A DNA stretch of 64,000 nucleotides from Streptomyces zhaozhouensis (lineage in GTDB: Bacteria > Actinomycetota > Actinomycetes > Streptomycetales > Streptomycetaceae). The notes beneath the pieces were generated by a model that was given only the letters and a program-made list of their open reading frames with translations, was not told the origin of the DNA and did no database searches. Positions 44,701-54,453 of this stretch are shown here, in pieces (the first letter of the stretch is position 1; each line of letters starts with the position of its first letter). The position numbers and the translations under genes were made by a program. The stretch spans positions 62,001-126,000 of the forward strand of contig NZ_OCNE01000010.1 in assembly GCF_900230195.1 (NCBI RefSeq), given 5' to 3'.

Positions 44701-44820
44701 GGCGCCTCGCACGGTCATTGCCGGCGCGGCGGACGGGGGGGGCGACAGACGGCGGCACGCGCGGCACCATGGGGGCGAGACACTCGCACGAACGACGTGA
44801 CGAGGAAGGGGGCGGCGGGG

Positions 44821-45780
44821 ATGGCGCGGGCCGAGGCGCTGGTCGTCGGGGGCGGGGTCAGCGGGTTGACCACGGCGGTGGTGCTCGCCGAGTCGGGCCG
44901 GCCGGTGCGGCTGGTCAGCGACCGGGCGCCGGAGCACACCACCTCGGCGGTGGCCGGGGCGCTCTGGGAGCCCTACCTGGCCGAGCCGAGGGAACGCGTC
45001 GCCGACTGGGCGTTCGCCACCCTGCCCGAGCTGACCGAGCTGGCGCGCCGGCCGGCGGAGACGGGGGTGCGGCTGGTCGAGGGGGTCAAGGCCCAGCGGA
45101 CGGCCGACCCGGTGCCGCCCTGGTGGCTGCCCCGACTTCCCGGAGCGCTCCGCCCGTTGGGCCCCGACGAGGTGCCGCGCGGCTACCGTTCCGGTTACGC
45201 CGCGACCATGCCGCTGCTCGACATGCCGACCTATCTGGCCCACCTGGAGCGGCGGTTGGTCGCGGCCGGCGGCACGGTCGAGCGGCGGCGGCTGACCTCG
45301 CTCGCCGAGGCGGACGCCCCACTGGTGGTCAACTGCTCGGGGCTGGGCGCCCGGGAGCTGGTACCGGACCGTCAGCTCCGACCGATCCAGGGTCAGTTGG
45401 TCGTGGTGGAGAACCCGGGCGTCGAACGGTGGCTGGTGGTCGAGCCGACCGACGGGGAGGAGAACGTCTATCTCTTTCCGCAGCCCTTCGGCCTGGTCCT
45501 GGGGGGAACCGCGCTGCGCGATCGCTGGGCGACCGCGCCGGACCCCGAGTTGGCCGCGCGCGTCGTGGCGCGCTGCGCCGAGATCCATCCGGAGATCGCC
45601 ACCGCCCGGGTCCTGGGGCACCGCGTCGGACTGCGGCCGGCCAGGCCCGCCGTGCGACTGGAGGCGGAGCGTGTCCGCGACGGCCGGCTGGTCGTGCACA
45701 ACTACGGGCACGGCGGCTGCGGGGTGACCGTCTCCTGGGCCTGCGCCCGGGAGGCCGCCGGGCTGCTGCCGCCCGACTGA
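44821..45780 (+). CDS. D-amino-acid-oxidase-like FAD oxidoreductase (319 aa)
   Basis: The dinucleotide motif VVGGGVSGLTTAVVLAE is at residues 7-23. The VNCSGLGARELVPDRQLRPIQGQ segment (about 170-190) and the C-terminal GHRVGLRPARP...HNYGHGGCGVTVSWACA complete the DAO family signature, at the usual length of about 320. It would oxidise a D-amino acid to the 2-oxo acid with H2O2. Some family members are glycine or amine oxidases. ATG 44821 is chosen with a purine-rich upstream; GTG 44797 is possible. The 3' end overlaps the convergent EamA gene by 79 bases. Confidence 0.85.
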   Translation: MARAEALVVGGGVSGLTTAVVLAESGRPVRLVSDRAPEHTTSAVAGALWEPYLAEPRERVADWAFATLPELTELARRPAETGVRLVEGVKAQRTADPVPPWWLPRLPGALRPLGPDEVPRGYRSGYAATMPLLDMPTYLAHLERRLVAAGGTVERRRLTSLAEADAPLVVNCSGLGARELVPDRQLRPIQGQLVVVENPGVERWLVVEPTDGEENVYLFPQPFGLVLGGTALRDRWATAPDPELAARVVARCAEIHPEIATARVLGHRVGLRPARPAVRLEAERVRDGRLVVHNYGHGGCGVTVSWACAREAAGLLPPD

Positions 45781-46736
45781 CCGGGGGCGCGCGGCGCGGG
45801 CCCGGGGCGCCCGGTCGCCCCGGCGGTGTCGCGCTCCGGGGGCGTGCGGCGGACCACCCTCGTCAGCCCCACGCCCAGCAGCACCACCGCCATACCGAGC
45901 ACCACCCGGGGGCTCAGCGGCTCCGCGAGCAGCCACGCGCCAAGACCGAGGGAGACGACCGGCAGCAGATAGCCCACGGTGGCGGCCGTGGTCGGCCCCT
46001 CGTCCGCGATCAGCCGGAAGTTGAGCAGGAACGTCACCCCCGTGCCGAGCGTCCCCAGCACCAGAAGCGCCAACAGGCCGCTGGCGTCCGGCCCTTGGCC
46101 GGCCGTCGCGCCGCCGGCGGCGAGCCCGGGCAGCGACAGCGCGGTGGCCGCCGTCAGTTGGGCGGCGGAGAGTGCCACGGGGCCGGTGCCGACGCCCGTC
46201 AGCCGCCGCGCCATGTAGGCGAAGGCCAACGCGTAGCTGACCGCGGCGCCCAGCAGCGCCAGCGCTCCCCAGCCCACCAGCCCGGTCGCGCCCCGCCACG
46301 GCGCGAAGAGCAGCGCCGTTCCCGCCAGGCCGAGCAGCAGCCCGCCCAACCGGGCGCCGCCCAGGCGCCGTTCGGCGCCCAGCGCCAGCCCGAGCAGCAG
46401 CGACCAGAGCGGGGTGGTCGCGTGGATCACCCCGGCGACGCCGGAGTCCACCGTGCGCTGGCCGAGGCCGAAGAGCAGGAACGGCAGCGCGTTGCAGAAG
46501 AGCGCGGCCACCAGCAGCCGGCCCCAGACCGCCGCCGACGTCGGCAGCGCCTGCCCGGCCGCGCGGGCCGCCACCAGCAGGACCGCCGCCCCCAACAGGC
46601 AGCGTCCGAAGGCGATCTGGGCGGGAGTGAGACCGTGGTCGAGGCAGATGTCGATCCACAGGAAGGCCGAGCCCCACAGCAGTGCCAGCAGGGCCATCCT
46701 GGCGGTCGTTCGGTGGCGGGCGGTGAGCGAGGACAA
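45702..46736 (-). CDS. EamA/DMT family transporter (344 aa)
   Basis: Ten hydrophobic segments in two EamA halves are seen, starting MALLALLWGSAFLWIDICLDHGLTPAQIAFGR, with the second half beginning near ATALSLPGLAA. Members export amino acids or metabolites. Start: TTG 46736 has a perfect AGGAGG (46748-46743) at 6-base spacing, whereas the first ATG (46697) cuts into the cytoplasmic lead and has no ribosome site. The last 45 residues are a Pro/Ser-rich tail encoded opposite the end of the DAO gene. It diverges from the LysR gene, which probably controls it. Confidence 0.82.
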   Translation of the reverse strand: MSSLTARHRTTARMALLALLWGSAFLWIDICLDHGLTPAQIAFGRCLLGAAVLLVAARAAGQALPTSAAVWGRLLVAALFCNALPFLLFGLGQRTVDSGVAGVIHATTPLWSLLLGLALGAERRLGGARLGGLLLGLAGTALLFAPWRGATGLVGWGALALLGAAVSYALAFAYMARRLTGVGTGPVALSAAQLTAATALSLPGLAAGGATAGQGPDASGLLALLVLGTLGTGVTFLLNFRLIADEGPTTAATVGYLLPVVSLGLGAWLLAEPLSPRVVLGMAVVLLGVGLTRVVRRTPPERDTAGATGRPGPAPRAPGQSGGSSPAASRAQAQETVTPQPPCP

Positions 46737-46866
46737 CGCGGGCCTCCTGGGCGGCCGGTCGGGGTGTGACGGGCGACGGGGCGGGAAACGGCGACGGGAA
46801 CGGGGGCGGCAACGACGATCGCAGGGCACACTGCCAAGAACAAGCGAATGTTTCACCGGCAACCGT

Positions 46867-46879
46867 TAAGCTGTCCTAC
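46867..46879 (+). promoter_or_regulatory. Leaderless-type -10 element before the LysR gene
   Basis: TAAGCT ends 7 bases before ATG 46880. The region also contains GTT...AAC and AACCGTT dyads that could be LysR contacts, but none is a clean T-N11-A site. Confidence 0.5.
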
Positions 46880-47791
46880 ATGCTCGACGTGCGACGCCTC
46901 CAGGTGCTCCGTGCCGTGGTGACCAGCGGTTCCGTGACGGCCGCCGCCCAACACCTCGGCTACACCCCCTCCGCCGTCAGCCAGCAGCTCGGCGTGCTGG
47001 AGCGGCAGGCCGGGACCCGGCTGCTGGCCCGGGTCGGGCGCGGCGTCCGGCCGACGGCCGCGGGGCGGCTGCTCGCCGAGCACGCGGAACTGATCAGCCG
47101 TCAGCTCGCGGTCGCCGAGACCGCGTTGGCCGAGCTGCGCGCCGGTCGCTCGGGGAGTCTGACGTTGCGCTACTTCGCCAGTGCGGGCGGTCCCGTGGTC
47201 GCGCCGGCGCTGGCGGCCTTCCGTGCCGCGCACCCGGGCGTGCGCGTGACCCTGCGGCTCGACGACCCCGGCGAGTCGCTCGACGAGGTGGCGAGGGGAG
47301 CGGTCGACGCGGCCCTCGTCGTGCGCGACCCGGGCGACAGGATGCCGGGCGTGGAGTCGCGGCAGGTGGCCCAGGACCCGTTCCGCGCGGTGCTGCCGCG
47401 CGGTCATCGGCTCGCGGGACGGGAGGAGTTGGCGCTGGCCGATCTCGCGGGCGAGCCCTGGGTGACGGGGGAGTGGCCGGTCGGCCCCTGTCTGCGGCGG
47501 GTGCTGGACGCCTGCGCGGCCGCCGGTTTCAGCCCCGATCTGGCCGTGGAGAGCGAGGACTACCCGACCGCCCAGGGCTTTGTCGCGGCGGGCCTCGGGG
47601 TCGCCGTGGTCCCGGCGCTCGCGCTCGGCACCCCGCATCCGGGGGTGGTCTCCCGTCCGCTGTCCCAGGGGCCGGGGCGTCCCGTCTGCCTGGCGGCGGC
47701 CGAGGCGACCTGGGAGCTGCCGACGCTGGCGACGCTGGAGTCGGCGCTGCGGGGCGCGCTCCGGGAGGCCGGGGCGGTCGACGCTTGCTGA
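46880..47791 (+). CDS. LysR family regulator (303 aa)
   Basis: The HTH is LQVLRAVVTSGSVTAAAQHLGYTPSAVSQQLGVLE at the N-terminus, followed by the two-lobed effector domain from about residue 88. ATG 46880 is preceded by TAAGCT (46867-46872) ending 7 bases upstream and by no ribosome site, so the mRNA is probably leaderless. Divergent from the EamA exporter gene, it probably activates that gene on sensing the exported metabolite, as LysE/LysG-type pairs do (inferred). Confidence 0.9.
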   Translation: MLDVRRLQVLRAVVTSGSVTAAAQHLGYTPSAVSQQLGVLERQAGTRLLARVGRGVRPTAAGRLLAEHAELISRQLAVAETALAELRAGRSGSLTLRYFASAGGPVVAPALAAFRAAHPGVRVTLRLDDPGESLDEVARGAVDAALVVRDPGDRMPGVESRQVAQDPFRAVLPRGHRLAGREELALADLAGEPWVTGEWPVGPCLRRVLDACAAAGFSPDLAVESEDYPTAQGFVAAGLGVAVVPALALGTPHPGVVSRPLSQGPGRPVCLAAAEATWELPTLATLESALRGALREAGAVDAC

Positions 47792-47966
47792 GGGGGTGTC
47801 AGTTCCCCTTTGTCGAGCGGAAGGTAGCTTTCCTGTTCGACCCGGACCGCACGTTGGCGGCAAGATCGTCCCGACCAGCCAGGGGCAGTTGACCCGCCCG
47901 TGCGGCCGGGCGCCTCCCGGCGACCCGCCGGGCGGCGGGTGACGAGGGAACGCCAAGAGGAACGAC

Positions 47967-48647
47967 ATGACCGGTGCCGAGCATGGCCGACAACCCGTCA
48001 GGAGACGCGAGATCCTGCGCGAGGCGGTGGCCGACGCGCTGCGTGCCGCCGTCGTCTCCGGCGAGATGGAGCCGGGGGTGGTCTACTCGGCGCCCGCCCT
48101 CGCCGCGCGTTTCGGCGTCTCGGCGACCCCGGTGCGGGAGGCGATGCTGGAGCTGGTCAGGGAGGGCATGGTGGACTCCGTGCCCAACAAGGGGTTCCGG
48201 GTCACCGAGATCTCCCCGCTCGACCTCGACCACATCGTGGAGCTGCGGCTGCTGATCGAGCCGGCCACGGTCTGGCGGATAGTCCCCGACGTCCCCGAGG
48301 AGCACCTCGCCACTCTGCGGGCGATGGCCCAGCGGATCATGGACCACGCGGCCGCCGGCGACCTGCTCTCCTACAGCGAGGCCGACCGCCGCTTCCATCT
48401 GGCGCTGCTCGCCTACGGGGGCAACCCGGCGCTCGTCCAGACCGTCTCCCAACTGCACGCGAGGACACGGCTGCTGGGGCTGTCCTCGGTGGCCAGGCGG
48501 GGGCGTCTCGGCGCGGCGGCGGAGGAGCATCTGCGGCTGGTCGAGCTGGTCGCCCTCCGCGACCGCGACGGGGCGCGGGCCCTGATGCGCGCCCATATCC
48601 AGCAGATGCGCGTGGCGGGCACCGACGCGGACGCGGAATCGCGGTAG
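47967..48647 (+). CDS. GntR family regulator, FadR/VanR type (226 aa)
   Basis: REILREAVADALRAAVVSGEMEPGVVYSAPALAARFGVSATPVREAMLELVREGMV (quoted in part) is the GntR winged helix. The all-helical FCD effector domain follows from about residue 85, with the metal-binding His/Asp pattern seen in ADRRFHLALL. ATG 47967 has AAGAGGAA upstream. There is no adjacent catabolic gene on the same strand, so the target is unknown. GGAAGGTAGCTTTCC near 47818 is a weak dyad that could be its own operator. Confidence 0.85.
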   Translation: MTGAEHGRQPVRRREILREAVADALRAAVVSGEMEPGVVYSAPALAARFGVSATPVREAMLELVREGMVDSVPNKGFRVTEISPLDLDHIVELRLLIEPATVWRIVPDVPEEHLATLRAMAQRIMDHAAAGDLLSYSEADRRFHLALLAYGGNPALVQTVSQLHARTRLLGLSSVARRGRLGAAAEEHLRLVELVALRDRDGARALMRAHIQQMRVAGTDADAESR

Positions 48648-48754
48648 GTGCCGGCCCTCGGCCCGCGGGGTCTCGTGGCGGCGGCCGGGACGGAGTCCCC
48701 GCCGGACAGGTCCCTCGCCGCCCCGCCGGGGGCGAGGGGACGTGGCGGGCCCTG

Positions 48755-48778
48755 TTTTTGGATCTGGAAGTCCAGAAC
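48755..48778. promoter_or_regulatory. TetR-type operator overlapping the tetR promoter
   Basis: TTTTTGGATCTGGAAGTCC followed by AGAAC. TCTGGA-AG-TCCAGA (48763-48776) is a perfect dyad. The core TTTGGATNTNNAAGTNCAGAA recurs at 49442-49462 before the MFS gene. Confidence 0.75.
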
Positions 48779-48782
48779 AGGG

Positions 48783-48795
48783 TAGAGTCGCCTCC
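48783..48795 (+). promoter_or_regulatory. Leaderless-type -10 element before the TetR gene
   Basis: TAGAGT (48783-48788) ends 7 bases before ATG 48796. The operator occupies the spacer and -35 zone, fitting simple autorepression. Confidence 0.55.
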
Positions 48796-49398
48796 ATGGC
48801 ACGACCACGCATGTTCGACGAGGCCGCGGTGCTGGACGCCGCGGCGCGCGAGTTCCGCGTCCACGGCTTCGCCGAGACCTCCACGGAGCGGCTCTGCGAG
48901 GCGGCGGGCGTCCGCCGCAGCAGCCTCTACAACACCTTCCGCTCGAAGGACGACCTGTTCGTCCGCGCCCTGGAGCACTACGTCTCCACCATCGCCCGGC
49001 TCCAGGCGGCGATCCTGGAGGACGAGGCGCTGCCGGGTGCGGAGCGACTGCTCTCCCTGGTCGATCTCGTCATCTCCGAGGAGCGGGAGGCGGCCGAGCG
49101 CGGTCACGCGGCGGGGTGCATGGTCGTGCAGAGCCTCATGAGCCCGAACCTGCGCGCGCGGGACGAGCGCGTGGCGCGCCTCCTCGACCGCGACCTGCGG
49201 GCGCGGACCTCCCTCCTGGAGGGCGCGATCCGGGCCGGGCACCTCGACGGAACCGTCTCGCCCGCGCTCGGGCCCGGTGACGGCGCGATGCTCGTCAACA
49301 CCGTGATCTCCGGGCTGCGGGTGACCGCGCAGACCGGCGCGGACGCCGGGACCCTCCGGAGGATCGCCGTCGCCGGACTGCGTTCCCTGCTGGGCTGA
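48796..49398 (+). CDS. TetR family repressor of the MFS exporter (200 aa)
   Basis: ARPRMFDEAAVLDAAAREFRVHGFAETSTERLCEAAGVRRSSLYNTFRSKDDLF (quoted in part) is the TetR HTH. The rest is a helical ligand-binding domain with a Cys in GHAAGCMVVQSL, as in AcrR/NemR-like proteins. It is followed after 75 bases by the exporter gene on the same strand, with a copy of the same operator before each gene. The inducer is unknown, probably a toxic small molecule handled by the exporter. Confidence 0.92.
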   Translation: MARPRMFDEAAVLDAAAREFRVHGFAETSTERLCEAAGVRRSSLYNTFRSKDDLFVRALEHYVSTIARLQAAILEDEALPGAERLLSLVDLVISEEREAAERGHAAGCMVVQSLMSPNLRARDERVARLLDRDLRARTSLLEGAIRAGHLDGTVSPALGPGDGAMLVNTVISGLRVTAQTGADAGTLRRIAVAGLRSLLG

Positions 49399-49440
49399 CC
49401 GCGCCGCCCGCGCGCCGCGACGGGATTTCCCCTGCCCTGG

Positions 49441-49463
49441 TTTTGGATATTCAAGTACAGAAA
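49441..49463 (+). promoter_or_regulatory. Second copy of the TetR operator, before the MFS gene
   Basis: TTTTGGATATTCAAGTACAG, then AA. It shares TTTGGAT, AAGT and CAGAA with the site at 48755 in the same spacing, although the dyad is weaker. This implies a separate regulated promoter for the exporter. Confidence 0.7.
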
Positions 49464-49473
49464 GGTCGGTCCC

Positions 49474-50754
49474 TTGACCACAGCCACAGCCACCTCGCCC
49501 GCCCCGGCGAAGGCGGTCCCACCGACGGTCTACGTCCTCGCCGCCGGTGTCTTCGCGATGGTGACCAGCGAGTTCGCCGTCGCGGGGCTCATGCCCCAGC
49601 TCGCCGCCGGGCTGGACACCGGCATCGCGCGGATCGGTTACCTGGTGACGGTCTTCGCCGCAGCCATGGCCGTGGGCGGCCCGCTCCTGGCCTTCGCCCT
49701 GCTCGGGGTCGCGCCCAGGACCGCGCTCGTGATCGTGTTCGCCGTCTTCCTGGTCGGCAACGTGATGGCCGCGCTGGCGACGGGCTACCCGATGATGGTG
49801 GTGGCCCGGATCATCAGCGGGACGGCCTCCCAGGCGTTCTTCGGACTCGCGGTGTCCATGGGCGTGCGGCTGGTCGGCGAACAGGTGCGCGGACGAGCGG
49901 TCGCGGTCGTCATGAACGGGCTGATGCTCGGTACCCTGCTCGGCCTGCCGCTCGCGACGTTCGTCGGCGGCCGGTTCGGCTGGCGGGCCGCGTTCTGGGC
50001 GATCTCGGCGATCACCCTGCTCGCCGCCGTCCTGACGCTGGCCGTCGTGCGGAACCCCGCCTCACCGGCGGACGGCGGCGTGCGGCCCGCCGCGTCGGCG
50101 GGCGCCGAGCTCGCCGTGCTGCGCAGCCCGCAGCTCCTGTGGGCGCTCGCCTCCAGCACCCTCATCATCGGCGCGGCGTTCTCCGCGTTCAGCTTCCTCA
50201 CCCCGATCCTCACCGAGGTCTCCGGCTTCTCCGGGGGGTCCGTGCCCGTTCTCCTCCTCCTCTACGGCGCGGCGACCCTGGTCGGAAACCTCGCTGTCGG
50301 CAGGCTGGCCGACCGCCACACGGTCTCCACCCTGCTGGTCGGGACCGGGCTGAGCGTCGTCTTCCTCGCCGGGTTCGCGCTCTTCACCGACGTTCCGCCG
50401 CTGGCGCTGGCGTGCGTGCTCGGTATCGGCCTGGTCGGCGTCCCGATGAATCCGGCGATGGCGGTGCGCGTCCAGCGCGCGGGAAGCACCGCGCCCCTGG
50501 TGAACACCGTGCACGGGTCGTTCATCACCCTCGGGGTCATCATCAGCTCGGCCGTCGGCTCCGCGCTCATCCCCCGGTACGGCCTGCGCGCCCCGGTCGT
50601 CCTCGGCGTCGGCCTGGCGGTGCTGGCCGTTCTGGCGATTCTGCCCGCCCTGGCCAGCCCGTACCTGCGGCGCGGGACACCCCAGGACGCGCCGGCGGCG
50701 GCGAAGCCGCCGCACGCCCTGCGGGGGGCGTCCCCGGCCGACTCGGGTCGCTAG
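49474..50754 (+). CDS. DHA1-type MFS exporter (426 aa)
   Basis: Twelve hydrophobic segments start at VYVLAAGVFAMVTSEFAVAGLMPQLA, the AraJ/Cmx-type signature of sugar-efflux and chloramphenicol-resistance exporters. The start is TTG 49474 (TTG ACC ACA GCC), with AAAGG at 49461-49465, placed right after the TetR operator. No better in-frame start exists before the first membrane helix. Likely substrate: an amphiphilic drug or metabolite. It ends just before a strong bidirectional terminator. Confidence 0.88.
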   Translation: MTTATATSPAPAKAVPPTVYVLAAGVFAMVTSEFAVAGLMPQLAAGLDTGIARIGYLVTVFAAAMAVGGPLLAFALLGVAPRTALVIVFAVFLVGNVMAALATGYPMMVVARIISGTASQAFFGLAVSMGVRLVGEQVRGRAVAVVMNGLMLGTLLGLPLATFVGGRFGWRAAFWAISAITLLAAVLTLAVVRNPASPADGGVRPAASAGAELAVLRSPQLLWALASSTLIIGAAFSAFSFLTPILTEVSGFSGGSVPVLLLLYGAATLVGNLAVGRLADRHTVSTLLVGTGLSVVFLAGFALFTDVPPLALACVLGIGLVGVPMNPAMAVRVQRAGSTAPLVNTVHGSFITLGVIISSAVGSALIPRYGLRAPVVLGVGLAVLAVLAILPALASPYLRRGTPQDAPAAAKPPHALRGASPADSGR

Positions 50755-50764
50755 CCGGGCGGGA

Positions 50765-50818
50765 GGGCCGCGGACGACGGCGGACCCGGGCTGTCCCGGT
50801 GGGTGTCGTCCGCGGCCC
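50765..50818. terminator. Strong bidirectional terminator
   Basis: GGGCCGCGGACGAC (50765-50778) and GTCGTCCGCGGCCC (50805-50818) form a perfect 14-bp stem, and CCGGG/CCCGG pairs in the loop. It lies between the convergent MFS and isocitrate dehydrogenase genes. Confidence 0.8.
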
Positions 50819-50827
50819 GCTACCGGC

Positions 50828-53050
<2,223 letters not shown>

Positions 53051-53136
53051 CGGGCGCTCTCCACTCCACGTCTGCAACATTGCTCGACATCAAGATATCC
53101 CGTCACCCCTCCGCTCCCGAAGCCGCTCCCGCCCTC

Positions 53137-54453
53137 TCAGCCATGGGCGGTGGTGAACGCCGCCCAGGTGAACGGCGCGTGCGCCACCGCCCCCGTCTCC
53201 CGCCAGCGCGCCAACTCCCCGCGCTGCCAGTCGTTGAGGGCGACCACCGGATCGGGCGCGTCGCCCGCCGCGTCCACGGCCAGGACCGCGCGGGCGATCA
53301 CCGAGGTGTCCGGGGCCGCGCCCGGCGCGAACCTGCGCACGCCGGCGTCCGTCGGCAGCGTCCAGCGCGTGGAGACCACGTACTCCGCGCCGGCGTGGAT
53401 CGCGGCGGCGACCAGCCCGGTCGGCTCGGCGAACCGCACCTCCCCGCCGCTCTCGCAGGCCACCAGCGCCACCCGGTTCGGCATCCGCCACGGCGTGGGC
53501 GCCTCGGGCCGGTGGCCGAGGACCAGGTCGGCCGCCGTCAGCGGCCGGTGCCCGCCCAGCGGCGCCGCCCGCCCTGTGGTGTCCGCGCCGCACCCCAGGT
53601 GCAGCCGCGCGTCCAGCCCGTGCTCGCCGGTGGTGACATGGCCCACATAGAGAAACCTGGCCGCGTCGGCCAGCAGCGGCTGGAGCACGTCCCTGGTCAG
53701 CCCGGAGCGGCGGAACGCCTCCGCAGGCGGGACCCGGGGCCGCAGCCGCTCGCCCAGCCCCGCGACCATCGCGACCAGCGGCGAGTCCTCGCCGACCGGA
53801 CCGAGCACCGAGCCGAGACCGGTGCGCGCCGCCGGTCCCGGCACCCTCGGGTCGAGCGCGGCCACCACGGGACCCGCCGGGTCCCACGGCGAGACGACGC
53901 GCTCGGGGGAGTGGCGCACCGTCGCCGGCGGCAGCGCCGACACGTCCAGGTGCTCGACCAGCCGCTCACTGACGTCCACCCGCAGCGCCTCCCAGGGCAC
54001 CTGCCCCGTGGAGGGCGAGGGCTGCACCCGCAGCCTCGGGCGGATGCCGCGCTCCAGCAGCAGGTCCAGCTCCCGCCCCAGGTGGTAGGGGATCAACGCG
54101 GTGGCCAGCCTGCCGAGCAGCGCCGCCTCCCGCTCCGGGTCGGTCAGCGGGCCCTCGCCCAGCGACCTGGTCAGCGCCCGCTCGATCGACTCGCCCGGCA
54201 GCGGCGACGGCAGCGCCGCCGCCAGCTCGGCCAACACCCCGGCGACGGCCGAGCGTTCGAAGTACAGCACCCTCGGCTCGTCCGGGGCGTGCTCCCACCG
54301 CCAGGTCAGATACAGGTCGTCCGCGTCCACGTACTTCAGCTGCACGGTCGGCTGAAAGGAGCCGTCGCACCCCTCGACCACCCCGAGATCCACCTCGGGC
54401 CCCCCGGACCTCGCCGTCATCGCACCCACCCCACTGTCGCCCACTCCGTTCAC
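53137..54453 (-). CDS. CHAT-domain (caspase-like) peptidase, last gene of the five-gene operon (438 aa)
   Basis: The C-terminal half is a CHAT domain. VPWEALRVDV is the typical entry motif. The catalytic His lies in FLYVGHVTTGEHG (His272 from GTG) and the Cys in VALVACESGGE (Cys333), followed by LVAAAIHAGAEYVVSTRWTLP as in the family. The N-terminal 120 residues are of unknown fold. GTG 54453 overlaps the upstream stop as GTGA; ATG 54420 would remove 11 residues. CHAT enzymes are Cys proteases often controlled by TPR partners, and two TPR genes lie directly upstream. Proteolysis as the output is inferred. Confidence 0.85.
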   Translation of the reverse strand: MNGVGDSGVGAMTARSGGPEVDLGVVEGCDGSFQPTVQLKYVDADDLYLTWRWEHAPDEPRVLYFERSAVAGVLAELAAALPSPLPGESIERALTRSLGEGPLTDPEREAALLGRLATALIPYHLGRELDLLLERGIRPRLRVQPSPSTGQVPWEALRVDVSERLVEHLDVSALPPATVRHSPERVVSPWDPAGPVVAALDPRVPGPAARTGLGSVLGPVGEDSPLVAMVAGLGERLRPRVPPAEAFRRSGLTRDVLQPLLADAARFLYVGHVTTGEHGLDARLHLGCGADTTGRAAPLGGHRPLTAADLVLGHRPEAPTPWRMPNRVALVACESGGEVRFAEPTGLVAAAIHAGAEYVVSTRWTLPTDAGVRRFAPGAAPDTSVIARAVLAVDAAGDAPDPVVALNDWQRGELARWRETGAVAHAPFTWAAFTTAHG

